Notes: generated by a model from the letters alone, not told the origin. A DNA stretch of 55,939 nt from Clostridiales bacterium (GCA_017940895.1 JAGAXM010000023.1:1-55939), one strand, 5' to 3'; shown: positions 16,479 through 25,627, counted from the first letter of the stretch. Program-made: numbers and translations.

Positions 16479-18239
16479 TTATGCTTTGCTTAACTTGCGC
16501 TCTACCTTGATCCTGGTCTGGTTCATGCCGAGGGTGTAGTTATACTCTACCGAGCTTGCCGCCTTACGGAGCACCGCCATGCTTGAGAAATCATTCTTGT
16601 TCTCGGGCATTGATGAGAGGTCGTAAGCCTTGCCGATGCTTCTGAAGTCCATGAGAACATATCCCGGGAATATCTTCAGGATAATGTCTATGCTGTGAAC
16701 CTCGGTATCCTTGCTGTTCTCGAGTGTGTAAACACTCATCTCCTCGGATACGAGTGCGGTCATCGTCGTCAGCCTCGGCTCGAGTTCATTGGCTTCGCAG
16801 AAGCTCTGGATATTGTCTGCAAGCTGGGATATATCCTCGCGGCTCATCATGATGGTGCAGTCGAAGACGGGGATATTAGTATCCTCCTTCTCGATTAGCA
16901 TGAATCTGCTGTATTTACCTCCGGAACGCGCGCTGATGCGAAGATTGATGATAAGGATTACCAACAACATGAGTGCGGGCAGGAGCGCGAATGCCTCCCA
17001 CAGACCGTTAATGCCGTGGATATTTGTAAGTATCAGCGACAGCGGGATTATGCCGAGGAAGCCGTCTACAAGGCTTATCATAAAGGCATAGATCTTGCGC
17101 CCGATAACAGGGAAGAGGCACATGTACATGAGTATGAAGCCTCTCGTGACGAACGATATGGAGAAGATTCGAAGACCGGTCATCGCGGGCGCGACCATGT
17201 CTCCCTCTACGTTATACATATTAAGCACGATCTGCGGGAACGCCTCGAAAAAAACAAGAGCGATCAGGTTCGCGGAGAACTGTACCGCCATGGCGGTTCT
17301 CATGAGGATACGGATGCCCGCGAAGTCACGTTGACCATACAGGGACGCCGACATCGGGATCGTGGCGTCGATGACGCCGCCAATGAGGATGGATACCATG
17401 GATACAGCCTGCATGCATACGGAGAATGTCGTGACTCCCGACATGCCCGCGAGACTGAATGCGAGGCTGTTAACGAAAGCAATCTTAATGCAGTAACCGA
17501 TCTGATTCATCGCTGAGGAAAGACCGGTGGAGAAGGTCTCGAACAGGATCTTAAACTCGCCCGGCGCTACCTTGGCAAGAGGCAGGCTGACCTTCTTCGT
17601 GAAGTGGAAGAACAATACGATGATAAATCCTGCCGCATAGCCCGTAAGAGTCGCGAAAGCTGCGCCTTCAAGACCCATTCCGCAGATGCCGATATAGACA
17701 TAATCCATCAGAAGATTAATAACATTGGCGGTTATATTAATGAATGTTCCTTTGCCGGGACATCCGAATGCGGGCATGAAGTAGATGATAACCTGAACCG
17801 GAATGATCACGACTGCCGAGAAGATAAGACCTTTTACATAAGGGATGAACTCGGGATAATACTCGGGTGCTTTGCACATAGAAGCGGTCATGGGATTTAA
17901 GAATAATATGCCGCCCAGAAGTATTATCACTGACACGATCGAAGCGGTGATAAGTGTTACCGAGAATACGGAATCAGCCTTCTTGATGTCATGGCGGCCC
18001 GAACATATCGCATACAGTGCGGATCCGCCGATGCCAAGAAGCGTATAGACGACACCGTAAGCGGTAACGAGCGGAGAAGCCATGGTGATAAGGCTCATCG
18101 CATCGGAATTGATCAGATTGGAAACGATAAGGCTGTCTACGAACTCGTTCAGAGACATAGCCATAATACTCATTACGGTAGGGAGCAGGAAGGTGAAGAA
18201 TCTTACCTTCAGAATACTTCCGTTACGCTTGTTGTTCAT
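16479..18239 (-). CDS. MATE family exporter fused to a C-terminal ATPase-like (GHKL/RsbW-type) domain
   Basis: 586 residues. Residues 1 to about 440 are a 12-segment MATE (NorM-like) transporter, with LPTVMSIMAMSLNEFVDSL at the first helix. A cytosolic tail of about 140 residues follows. It contains MSREDISQLADNIQSFCEAN, then a helix MTALVSEEMSVYTLENSKD in the position of the GHKL N-box, and YVLMDFRSIGKAYDL in the position of the G1 box. The canonical Asn and glycines are not clear, so ATP binding may be lost. This resembles an anti-sigma or histidine-kinase-like ATPase module joined to an exporter. It shares ATGA with the upstream ATP-grasp gene, so the two are co-translated. Confidence 0.75.
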   Translation of the reverse strand: MNNKRNGSILKVRFFTFLLPTVMSIMAMSLNEFVDSLIVSNLINSDAMSLITMASPLVTAYGVVYTLLGIGGSALYAICSGRHDIKKADSVFSVTLITASIVSVIILLGGILFLNPMTASMCKAPEYYPEFIPYVKGLIFSAVVIIPVQVIIYFMPAFGCPGKGTFINITANVINLLMDYVYIGICGMGLEGAAFATLTGYAAGFIIVLFFHFTKKVSLPLAKVAPGEFKILFETFSTGLSSAMNQIGYCIKIAFVNSLAFSLAGMSGVTTFSVCMQAVSMVSILIGGVIDATIPMSASLYGQRDFAGIRILMRTAMAVQFSANLIALVFFEAFPQIVLNMYNVEGDMVAPAMTGLRIFSISFVTRGFILMYMCLFPVIGRKIYAFMISLVDGFLGIIPLSLILTNIHGINGLWEAFALLPALMLLVILIINLRISARSGGKYSRFMLIEKEDTNIPVFDCTIMMSREDISQLADNIQSFCEANELEPRLTTMTALVSEEMSVYTLENSKDTEVHSIDIILKIFPGYVLMDFRSIGKAYDLSSMPENKNDFSSMAVLRKAASSVEYNYTLGMNQTRIKVERKLSKA

Positions 18240-19918
18240 CGGACGGATACTCCGACTACATACTTTCTGCCGCCGATCTCGACCGAATCCGCTTCCATGT
18301 CTTTAATCTTAAGAAGCAGCTTGGCGCCTTCTTCCTTATATGTCAGGTATTCGTAGGTGTTGTCCGGGATGATGACCGTGCCGCCGGGCTTTACCTTATC
18401 TATCGTATCGAAGATGAGCTTTAAGCACTGCGCTTCTTTAAGCCCCAGGAACGAATGGCTGTAGCCGAGGATCACGTAATCAAAGCCCTTGTGGGCATCT
18501 CTTATCGTATCGGGAGTTACGACCATCATGCCTTCCTTATCCTTCGCTTCGTCACATGCGGCAAGAACCGCTCCGTGACACTCGAAATCTTCGGTGATCA
18601 CATCGATATCGTTCTCCGGAATGTTCTCGTTCTTAAGCCATCTTCTTGACATGCCGTCGTTAAATACGAATGCGAAATAATTATCCTCGATGAACTTAAG
18701 CATCTCGAGATCCTTCATTACTACGGATTCGTCGTCATCCATAAGGTAGATCGTGCCGCCGGAAGTGTCGAGATCCTGCGTCTTCTCGTAGATAACGGGA
18801 AGAATGGTATCGCTTATCTGGGTTATATAAGTGCTCTTAAGCTGGTCTGCGATTATCTTGATGGTGTAGTCGTCAACCTCGAGAAGGCGGGGGACCTTTA
18901 TCATCTTAAGTGCATATTTACGAAGCGGCTTATACGGCTTGTTCATGTTCTTCTTGAATGATTCGGGATCAAGATAAGCATCGAGCATAGTATCGGTCTC
19001 ATGCTGACCGAATGCCATATCGAGGAACTCCGCGGGCATTGAACCGCCCATGGGTCTGCAGTTGACCTCTACGAGTATCGGTCCTTTATCGTCGATATAG
19101 TATTCACCGTGAATAACGCCGTACTTGAATCCAATCGCATCCGCGACCTTAAGAGCATAATCAACAAGCTTCCTGTGCTCATCTTCAAGCACCATGACGT
19201 TCTCTTCCCAGTCGTAGATATAACCGCCTTCGCTTGTTCTGGTCTTGTGGTATCTCGTGATGGAATTAACCTTGTGAAGTCCGTTGCTTGATGCCGTGTT
19301 AACCACATATTCGGTTCCGGTTATACGCTCCTGAATAAGAACGTGAGTAATATGTTTGCCGAAGATGTCATTGCTTGTAAGAAGCTTGTTGACTGCATTT
19401 CGAACTTCATCGGTGTTGTCGCACAGGTAAAGACCCTGGCTGCTCGCACTTCTTACGGGCTTTACTACAGCGGTCTCGAGACCGTTCTCCTTACAGAAAG
19501 CCACAGCTTCTTCGGCGGAGGTGACGGTCTTGCCTTTGATATAGCGAAGTCCTGCATTCTTCAGGGCTTCGTGCATGGCATCTTTACGTGTCATCGCGGC
19601 GATATTCTTATACGGGTTGCCCGTAAGTCCCAAGTCCTCGGAAAGTCTTGTGGCGAGCTCGACCGCGCCCTCGAATCCGGGAACAATGATCAGCGGATCG
19701 TATTTCCTGACCATCTCCAACGTCTCCTCATATTCGTAGGAAGCCTTAAAGATCTCGGGCTTATGGTAGAGAATACGGTAATATCCCTGACGGTATTCAT
19801 CGATATCCTTGGAATCTCCGGGGAGTTCCATGACGACAGGTCTGCAGCCTCTTCTGACTGCGTCTTCCACGAGATTATAGCCGGTAGACACCGCCTCAAT
19901 GATGATGATATTACGCAT
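18236..19918 (-). CDS. ATP-grasp ligase fused to a methyltransferase-like domain
   Basis: 560 residues. Residues 1 to about 340 form an ATP-grasp ligase of the carboxylate-amine type: a pre-ATP-grasp domain (IIVPGFEGAVELATRLSEDL), a lysine strand TAVVKPVRSASSQGL, and the metal site HGEYYIDDKGPILVEVNCRP with Glu and Asn ligands. Such enzymes join amino acids or peptides through an acyl phosphate. From about 400 the protein has a Rossmann-like region, FDYVILGYSHSFLG and DKVKPGGTVIIPDN, like the later strands of a class I methyltransferase; motif I is not obvious. The coupled MATE gene suggests the product is exported. ATG 19918 has no ribosome binding site but lies 6 bases after an extended -10. 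Confidence 0.75.
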   Translation of the reverse strand: MRNIIIIEAVSTGYNLVEDAVRRGCRPVVMELPGDSKDIDEYRQGYYRILYHKPEIFKASYEYEETLEMVRKYDPLIIVPGFEGAVELATRLSEDLGLTGNPYKNIAAMTRKDAMHEALKNAGLRYIKGKTVTSAEEAVAFCKENGLETAVVKPVRSASSQGLYLCDNTDEVRNAVNKLLTSNDIFGKHITHVLIQERITGTEYVVNTASSNGLHKVNSITRYHKTRTSEGGYIYDWEENVMVLEDEHRKLVDYALKVADAIGFKYGVIHGEYYIDDKGPILVEVNCRPMGGSMPAEFLDMAFGQHETDTMLDAYLDPESFKKNMNKPYKPLRKYALKMIKVPRLLEVDDYTIKIIADQLKSTYITQISDTILPVIYEKTQDLDTSGGTIYLMDDDESVVMKDLEMLKFIEDNYFAFVFNDGMSRRWLKNENIPENDIDVITEDFECHGAVLAACDEAKDKEGMMVVTPDTIRDAHKGFDYVILGYSHSFLGLKEAQCLKLIFDTIDKVKPGGTVIIPDNTYEYLTYKEEGAKLLLKIKDMEADSVEIGGRKYVVGVSVR

Positions 19919-19924
19919 GATGCT

Positions 19925-19933
19925 ATTATAACA
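19925..19933 (-). promoter_or_regulatory. Extended -10 promoter placed for a leaderless transcript
   Basis: On the minus strand TGTTATAAT is followed by six bases and then the ATG of the ATP-grasp gene (19918). The expected transcription start falls at or next to the A of the ATG. Confidence 0.55.
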
Positions 19934-19969
19934 CTCGAAAATACTTATAATATTAAATAATAATTAAGG

Positions 19970-19975
19970 TATAAT
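19970..19975 (+). promoter_or_regulatory. -10 element for the RsbW-like gene
   Basis: TATAAT at 19970-19975, 37 bases before the ATG at 20013; -35 weak. It is divergent from the ATP-grasp promoter, leaving about 36 bases between the two -10 elements for shared control. Confidence 0.45.
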
Positions 19976-20012
19976 GTTCGTATTATGAGGAAAGAAGGCA
20001 GAAGTAATTAGG

Positions 20013-20420
20013 ATGCGAGAATTAAAGATTGCGGCTTTGAACGAGAATCTGCCGGAAGTACTTAAGTTTATCGGCGAGTCTCTTGAGAATGCCGGATGTA
20101 AACCTGCCGACAGCACACGTATCGAAGTGGCTGTTGAAGAGATATTCAGTAATATTGCCAATTATGCATATAATCCCGAGACAGGATCGGCTACGGTCAG
20201 CGTGGAACTGTCAGAGAATCCGTTAAAGGTGATCATCAGTTTCGCTGATAACGGAACGCCTTATAATCCGCTAGCCAAGGAAGATCCGAATCTGAATCTG
20301 GCGGTTTCAGAGCGTAAGCGCGGCGGACTCGGAATCTTTATGACCAAGAAATTCATGGATAAAGTATCTTACGAATATAAAGACGGTATGAATATCCTGA
20401 CTATAGAGAAGTTGTTCTGA
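20013..20420 (+). CDS. RsbW/SpoIIAB-like anti-sigma factor kinase
   Basis: 135 residues, a single GHKL ATPase domain. The N-box is RIEVAVEEIFSNIANYAY (Glu42-43, Asn47), the G1 box FADNGTPYNPL (Asp79, Asn80, Gly81) and the G2 box RGGLGIF (Gly104-Gly107). This fits serine kinases that phosphorylate a STAS antagonist and hold a sigma factor or another partner. No sigma factor gene lies next to it. The gap to the acyltransferase gene is 1 base, so 20013-23251 is one operon. Confidence 0.85.
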   Translation: MRELKIAALNENLPEVLKFIGESLENAGCKPADSTRIEVAVEEIFSNIANYAYNPETGSATVSVELSENPLKVIISFADNGTPYNPLAKEDPNLNLAVSERKRGGLGIFMTKKFMDKVSYEYKDGMNILTIEKLF

Positions 20421-20421
20421 T

Positions 20422-21474
20422 ATGGAGAATAAGCGCAGATTCGAATATATTACCGATGCCAAGACCGCTGCGGTCATACTGGTTGTATTGCTTCACTGCA
20501 TGCTTTTCTTCGCGACTGAAGATTACTACACGGAGAGAGCTCCGTATTCGAGCGGTACTGTGGAGTATTTAAGCAATATTCTTAATTCGTCTCTGGTATC
20601 GAGCCTCGTGTGCTGCTCCGGGTTTCTTTTCGCGCACAGTGTGCTTGCCAAGGGAAGAACCGCGGGTGCTCTTGTTAAGTCGAGAACGAAGAGGCTTCTT
20701 CTTCGCTATTATCTTTACGGTGCGCTCTGGCTGGTGCCTCTTTATACGCTGTTTGACATCAGCTGCTGGGGCAGGGAATACGGCGCTTCCTGGCTGGAAT
20801 CGTACAAGTCCATGGCGCTCGGCGTGTTCTCGGATCATCTGTGGTATCTGCTGATGCTTTACTGGGTATCACTGATATTCATTCTTATGATCCCTCTGAT
20901 CCGTAAGGATCTGCTCGCAGTCGTGGGGCTGATCGCGGTCGGACTGGCAGTCGTCATCGAGCTGTTCTGCACATTCGAATACTTTAAGATAGGTCAGATA
21001 TCCACATATCTGCCGTGCTTCTTTATCGGTGTGTGCTTCTACAGGTTCAGGGACAAGATAGAGGGAATCCCGACTCCCGTTCTGTGGGTGCTGACTGGTT
21101 GTTTCTTTGTCACGACTCTTTTCTACCAGCGTGTGGCAGATATCCACTTCTCGCTGTACTGGCTGTTTAAGGCGTTCGGAGCGGTGTTTATGGTACTTCT
21201 GTTTATGGGCTTGGACAGGATCCCTGCGCTTGCGAAAGCAAGGGAAGTCAAGGTTATAAGCTTTGCAAGACAGAACAGCCTGACGCTGTATCTTCTGAAT
21301 TGCCCGTTTATTTACATTTATTTCAGACTTCTTGCACCTTTGACGGAGGATAATATAATTATCTGCGTTCTTGCCAACTTTGTTTTGTCCATGATGAGTT
21401 TACTTATTATGGCTTGGCTAATAAAATTATGTAAGACGCGGGTTTTAAGAGTAATTAAGCATGAGCAGACTTGA
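20422..21474 (+). CDS. Membrane acyltransferase (acyltransferase 3 family)
   Basis: 350 residues with about ten membrane segments. The first helix has ITDAKTAAVILVVLLHCMLF, where the His of LLHC corresponds to the conserved His of the acyltransferase 3 (OafA/YrhL) family. Arg-rich loops (RTKRLLLRYYLYG) match the family. These enzymes move acetyl or succinyl groups onto surface sugars or other extracellular acceptors. It lies between the RsbW-like and SpoIIE-like genes, so it may share their control. Confidence 0.75.
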   Translation: MENKRRFEYITDAKTAAVILVVLLHCMLFFATEDYYTERAPYSSGTVEYLSNILNSSLVSSLVCCSGFLFAHSVLAKGRTAGALVKSRTKRLLLRYYLYGALWLVPLYTLFDISCWGREYGASWLESYKSMALGVFSDHLWYLLMLYWVSLIFILMIPLIRKDLLAVVGLIAVGLAVVIELFCTFEYFKIGQISTYLPCFFIGVCFYRFRDKIEGIPTPVLWVLTGCFFVTTLFYQRVADIHFSLYWLFKAFGAVFMVLLFMGLDRIPALAKAREVKVISFARQNSLTLYLLNCPFIYIYFRLLAPLTEDNIIICVLANFVLSMMSLLIMAWLIKLCKTRVLRVIKHEQT

Positions 21475-23251
21475 TAAGAAGAGAAAAGGAATAGTAAAGC
21501 AGATCACTTATCCGGTATTTATCATATCGGTAATCATTATTGTGATCGCAGTTATTACATTCGTCCTCTTTAATATGACTGTTCTTCTGAACCAGAGATT
21601 TGAATATACGACTCAGATCGCGGGTGAGGTCGTTACGACCATTGAGGATTATAAGAGCCTGGATTTCCTTGTTCCTTATTGGCATGACCATTACGATGAG
21701 ATGGAGTTCTTCTACGGCAACCGCGAGATCCTTATCGATAAGGAGAGTGAACTCGCTGAACTGATCCCCGATTATTCTGACGAGGAGCATGTTACCGTTG
21801 AGCAGGTTCTTGCGTTGGACGAAGACGGACAGAGGTTGTTCGCTGAAGTTTGTTATTATCAGCTGTGCGAAGACTTCGACAGGATCAAGCGTTCGTATGG
21901 TCCTTTGTTCCTTTACAGCTTCAGCATTGACGGAGATAATCAGTTCTTCTATATCACAGGTACCAAAGAGGATGAGTTAAGAGAGAGTTCAGGCGGCGAG
22001 ATATTCGAGCTCGGATGCACATATCCTTATCAGGCGGGCCGTTACCCCACTCTCGACAGTCTGATAGCGACGGGCGAACCTGCAGACAGGATCGAGCTGT
22101 CGCTTAACAAAGATGCCGACAGGACTGCGGTTCATGTGTTTGCTCCCGTAACGTGTAACGGTCAGATGGTTATGATCGTGGGCGTATCCACCGATTGGGC
22201 TGACCTTATCGATTACACCCTCGGCCTGACCGAGTTCCTCGCAGGATTCATAATTGTTCTCGTTGCATCACTGACATTGATGTTCTTCAGACTGCTCCGT
22301 AAATATGCCGTATCGCCGCTGTTCAAGGAGCGTGACATCATTAAGACTTATGAGCAGGATAAGAATTCTGCCAAAGCTGTTCCCGAACTTAAGAAGATCG
22401 ATTCCGACAACGAGATTGAGGAACTCGCGGATGCGTTCTCGTCGATGCTTGTAGAGATCGAGCGTTATATGGAAGAGACACAGAAGACTGCTGTCGAGAA
22501 GGAGAGACTCGGAGCGGAGCTCAGCATGGCGGCGTCCATTCAGGAGAGCCAGCTGCCGAGCAAATTCCCGGCTTTCCCCGATCGCAAGGACTTCGATATA
22601 TATGCTTCGATGGATCCTGCCAAGGAGGTCGGAGGAGACTTCTACGACTTCTTCCTTGTCGATGAGGATCACATTGCCATGGTTATGGCTGATGTATCCG
22701 GTAAGGGTATTCCGGCATCTCTGTTCATGATGATCAGTAAGCTCCTTCTCCAGAGCCGTATCATGATGGGCGAGAGCCCTGCAGAGGCACTTTCCAATAC
22801 GAACAGCCAGCTTATGCAGAATAATGAGGTGCATCAGTTTGTTACCGTCTGGCTTGCGGTATTCGACCTTAAGACAGGTAAGGGTATTGCGGCGAACGCA
22901 GGTCATGAGCACCCTGTTATCAGAAGAGCGGGCGGAAAGTATGAGCTTGTCGAGTATAAGCACTCTCCGCCGGTTGCAACGATGCGTAAGCTTAAGTTCA
23001 GGGATCACGAGTTCGAGCTGAACCCGGGCGATTCGCTGTTCGTATATACAGACGGTGTTCCCGAGGCTACCAACAGCGATAATGAGCTGTTCGGAACCGA
23101 GAGGATGCTCGAGGCTCTTAACAAGGATTCTTATGCTTCGTGCGAGGCTGTTCTTAAGAACGTAAGCGAGGGTATCGACGAGTTCGTCGCCGGTGCCGAG
23201 CAGTTCGACGATATAACGATGCTTTGCTTCAAGTATTTCGGAAATAAGTAA
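21461..23251 (+). CDS. Membrane sensor with SpoIIE-type PP2C phosphatase domain
   Basis: 596 residues; overlaps the previous gene by 14 bases. Membrane segment one at about 16-38, an extracellular sensor region (about 39-250), membrane segment two at about 253-275, a HAMP-like linker with coiled-coil character, then a SpoIIE/RsbU phosphatase. The phosphatase has AASIQESQLPSKFPAFPD, AKEVGGDFYDFFLVD (metal Asp) and MVMADVSGKGIPASLFM, and near the end FVYTDGVPEATN with further metal Asp. It should dephosphorylate a STAS partner such as the 16115 product in response to an outside signal. Confidence 0.9.
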   Translation: MSRLDKKRKGIVKQITYPVFIISVIIIVIAVITFVLFNMTVLLNQRFEYTTQIAGEVVTTIEDYKSLDFLVPYWHDHYDEMEFFYGNREILIDKESELAELIPDYSDEEHVTVEQVLALDEDGQRLFAEVCYYQLCEDFDRIKRSYGPLFLYSFSIDGDNQFFYITGTKEDELRESSGGEIFELGCTYPYQAGRYPTLDSLIATGEPADRIELSLNKDADRTAVHVFAPVTCNGQMVMIVGVSTDWADLIDYTLGLTEFLAGFIIVLVASLTLMFFRLLRKYAVSPLFKERDIIKTYEQDKNSAKAVPELKKIDSDNEIEELADAFSSMLVEIERYMEETQKTAVEKERLGAELSMAASIQESQLPSKFPAFPDRKDFDIYASMDPAKEVGGDFYDFFLVDEDHIAMVMADVSGKGIPASLFMMISKLLLQSRIMMGESPAEALSNTNSQLMQNNEVHQFVTVWLAVFDLKTGKGIAANAGHEHPVIRRAGGKYELVEYKHSPPVATMRKLKFRDHEFELNPGDSLFVYTDGVPEATNSDNELFGTERMLEALNKDSYASCEAVLKNVSEGIDEFVAGAEQFDDITMLCFKYFGNK

Positions 23252-23256
23252 AAGTA

Positions 23257-24189
23257 ATGACACTTCAGCAGATACACTACGCGCTTACGATAGAAGAATG
23301 CGGCTCGATGAACAAGGCGGCGGAGAAGCTGTTCATGGTGCAGTCCGCGCTCACGGCGTCCATGAAGGAGCTCGAAAAGGAGGTCGGCATCACGATCTTC
23401 GTAAGAGGCCCTAAGGGCGTCACGCCGACACCGGAGGGAAGAGAGTTCCTTAATGATATAAGAGGTCTTGAGGGGCACTACTACACGCTCGTACATAAGT
23501 ATGAGGGTGACGGCAACTACAAGCGCAAGTTCGCGGTATCCACGCAGCACTATTCTTTCGCGGTAAACGCTTTCATCAAGATGGCGAAGCAGTATGACGT
23601 TAATGAGTTTGATTTCGCTGTGCGGGAGACTAGGACGCGTGATGTTATAGAGGATGTGGGTGCGCTTCGAAGCGAGATCGGCATCCTGTATCTGTCTTCC
23701 AAGAACGAGAGAATTTTAAGAAAACTCATGGATGAGCATGAGCTCGTGTTCACGCCTCTTATAAGCTGCGACGCGTATGTTTATCTCGCGGAGGACCATC
23801 CGCTGGCATCTAAGAAGAATATTAAGTTCAAGGACTTGGAGCCGTATCCGTGTCTCATGTTCGAGCAGGGAGAGGATAAGTATTATTTCTCGGAGGAGAT
23901 CCTGTCCGAGTACGAGTACCCGCGTACGATCAAGTGTAACGACCGAGCGACTATGCTTAACATGATGCAGGGAATGCACGGTTACACGCTGTGTTCGGGT
24001 ATTATCTCCGATGACATCAACGGCGACGGGTATAAAGCGATACCGTTCAAGGCTGATAAGGATCACCCGAATTCGGCGATGCAGATCGGATATATAACCA
24101 AGAAGAATAATGTCCTGAGTGAGCCGGGACGGCGGTATATAGATGAATTAAAGAAGTTCTTACAGGGTATGGAGGGGTTATCAAACTAA
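23257..24189 (+). CDS. LysR family transcriptional regulator
   Basis: 310 residues. The N-terminal winged helix has the LysR signature: LQQIHYALTIEECGSMNKAA, VQSALTASMKELEKEVGI, IFVRGPKGVTPTPEG. The effector domain follows from about residue 90. It precedes metY on the same strand, and an inverted repeat that could be its binding site lies between them. Sulfur-assimilation genes are often under LysR control (CysB, CmbR types), so metY is the likely target, with O-acetylserine or a related metabolite as a possible ligand (inference). Confidence 0.9.
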   Translation: MTLQQIHYALTIEECGSMNKAAEKLFMVQSALTASMKELEKEVGITIFVRGPKGVTPTPEGREFLNDIRGLEGHYYTLVHKYEGDGNYKRKFAVSTQHYSFAVNAFIKMAKQYDVNEFDFAVRETRTRDVIEDVGALRSEIGILYLSSKNERILRKLMDEHELVFTPLISCDAYVYLAEDHPLASKKNIKFKDLEPYPCLMFEQGEDKYYFSEEILSEYEYPRTIKCNDRATMLNMMQGMHGYTLCSGIISDDINGDGYKAIPFKADKDHPNSAMQIGYITKKNNVLSEPGRRYIDELKKFLQGMEGLSN

Positions 24190-24206
24190 TTGATAACCCT
24201 TTATCA
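24175..24206 (+). terminator. Terminator overlapping the LysR stop codon
   Basis: GGGTTATCAA (24175-24184) and TTGATAACCC (24190-24199) pair perfectly over 10 bases with a 5-base loop, then TTTATCATT. The gene's TAA lies at the loop. Confidence 0.75.
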
Positions 24207-24218
24207 TTATTCGGAATT

Positions 24219-24242
24219 ATTCAAGCGTGAATTGATATGTCA
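24219..24242 (+). promoter_or_regulatory. Candidate LysR-type binding sites upstream of metY
   Basis: ATTCA-N4-TGAAT at 24219-24232 and TGA-N4-TCA at 24233-24242 are adjacent inverted repeats of the size LysR-type regulators bind. A third pair, GGTCAT (24249-24254) and ATGACC (24270-24275), ends at the ribosome binding site AAAGGAG. Confidence 0.4.
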
Positions 24243-24291
24243 TACTTGGGTCATCAAAAACAAAAACACATGACCAAAGGAGATCAAAAAC

Positions 24292-25569
24292 ATGGCATAC
24301 AAGTTCGAAACATTACAGTTACACGTAGGACAGGAGAAGCCCGATTCCGCATCAGATGCAAGAGCGGTGCCGATCTATCAGACAACATCTTATGTCTTCC
24401 ATGACAGTGAGGACGCAGAAGCAAGATTCAACTTGAGAGCAGGCGGCAACATTTACGGAAGACTTACAAACTCCACTCAGGGAGTTCTCGAAGAGAGAAT
24501 CGCAGCTCTTGAAGGCGGATCCGCAGCTTTGGCAGTAGCTTCCGGTGCAGCATCCATCGCTTACACTATACAGGCTCTTGCTGCAAACGGCGGCCACATC
24601 GTAGCTCAGAAGACTATCTACGGCGGTTCCTTTAACCTCCTCGCACACACACTTCCCCAGTATGGTATCGAGACTACTTTCGTAGATGCACATAACCTCG
24701 CTGAAGTAGAAGGCGCTATCAAGGAAAACACCCGCGCTATCTATCTTGAGACACTGGGTAACCCTAATAGTGATATCCCTGATATTGACGCAATATCAGC
24801 TATCGCTCACAAGCACGGACTGCCCGTAGTAGTTGATAACACATTCGGTACACCTTACCTCATCAGACCTTTCGAGCACGGTGCAGATATCGTAGTTCAT
24901 TCTGCTACTAAGTTTATCGGCGGTCACGGTACTACACTCGGCGGTATCATCGTTGAGTCCGGAAAGTTCAACTGGAAGGAGAGTGGCAAGTATCCGAACA
25001 TCGCTGAGCCTAACCCTTCTTACCACGGCGTATCTTTCTATGACGCAGTAGGCCCCGCAGCATTCGTAACTTATATCCGTGCTATCATTCTTCGTGACAC
25101 CGGTGCAGCTATCTCACCCTTCAATGCTTTCCTTCTCCTTCAGGGTGTAGAGACATTGTCCCTGAGACTTGACCGTCACGTTGAGAACACAAAGAAGGTT
25201 ATCGAATTCCTGAATAACCATCCTAAGGTTGCTAAGGTAAATCACCCTTCACTGCCTGATCATCCTGATCACGAAGTATATAACAGATACTTCCCGAACG
25301 GTGCAGGTTCCATCTTCACATTCGATATCAAGGGCGGCAAGGAAGAAGCATTCAAGTTCATCGACAGCCTCGAGATCTTCTCGCTTCTTGCTAACGTAGC
25401 TGATGTTAAGTCTCTCGTAATCCACCCTTACTCAACAACTCACTCACAGCTTTCCGCTGAGGAGCTCGCAAGTGTAGGTATCTCCGAGAGCACGATCCGT
25501 CTGTCAATCGGTACAGAGCACATCGATGACATCATCGCTGACCTCGAGAAGGGCTTTGCAGCAATTTAA
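24292..25569 (+). CDS. metY: O-acetylhomoserine sulfhydrylase
   Basis: 425 residues, the usual length for MetY-type PLP enzymes of the Cys/Met metabolism family. Landmarks: FETLQLHVGQEKPD at the start, YGRLTNSTQGVLEERIAALE (phosphate-binding Tyr), PVVVDNTFGTPYL (Asp to the pyridine N) and the Schiff-base lysine Lys207 in HSATKFIGGHGTTLGG. It makes homocysteine from O-acetylhomoserine and sulfide, and may also make cysteine from O-acetylserine. AAAGGAG lies 9 bases before the ATG. A strong terminator follows. Confidence 0.92.
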   Translation: MAYKFETLQLHVGQEKPDSASDARAVPIYQTTSYVFHDSEDAEARFNLRAGGNIYGRLTNSTQGVLEERIAALEGGSAALAVASGAASIAYTIQALAANGGHIVAQKTIYGGSFNLLAHTLPQYGIETTFVDAHNLAEVEGAIKENTRAIYLETLGNPNSDIPDIDAISAIAHKHGLPVVVDNTFGTPYLIRPFEHGADIVVHSATKFIGGHGTTLGGIIVESGKFNWKESGKYPNIAEPNPSYHGVSFYDAVGPAAFVTYIRAIILRDTGAAISPFNAFLLLQGVETLSLRLDRHVENTKKVIEFLNNHPKVAKVNHPSLPDHPDHEVYNRYFPNGAGSIFTFDIKGGKEEAFKFIDSLEIFSLLANVADVKSLVIHPYSTTHSQLSAEELASVGISESTIRLSIGTEHIDDIIADLEKGFAAI

Positions 25570-25627
25570 GTTACCTCATAATTTAAGTATTAAGTAGAAA
25601 GATCACTCCTGATCGATAAATCACAAT

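Noticed and set aside
24190..24291. SAM or T-box riboswitch ahead of metY
   Set aside because: Only about 100 bases are available and neither T-box nor SAM-I core motifs are seen.
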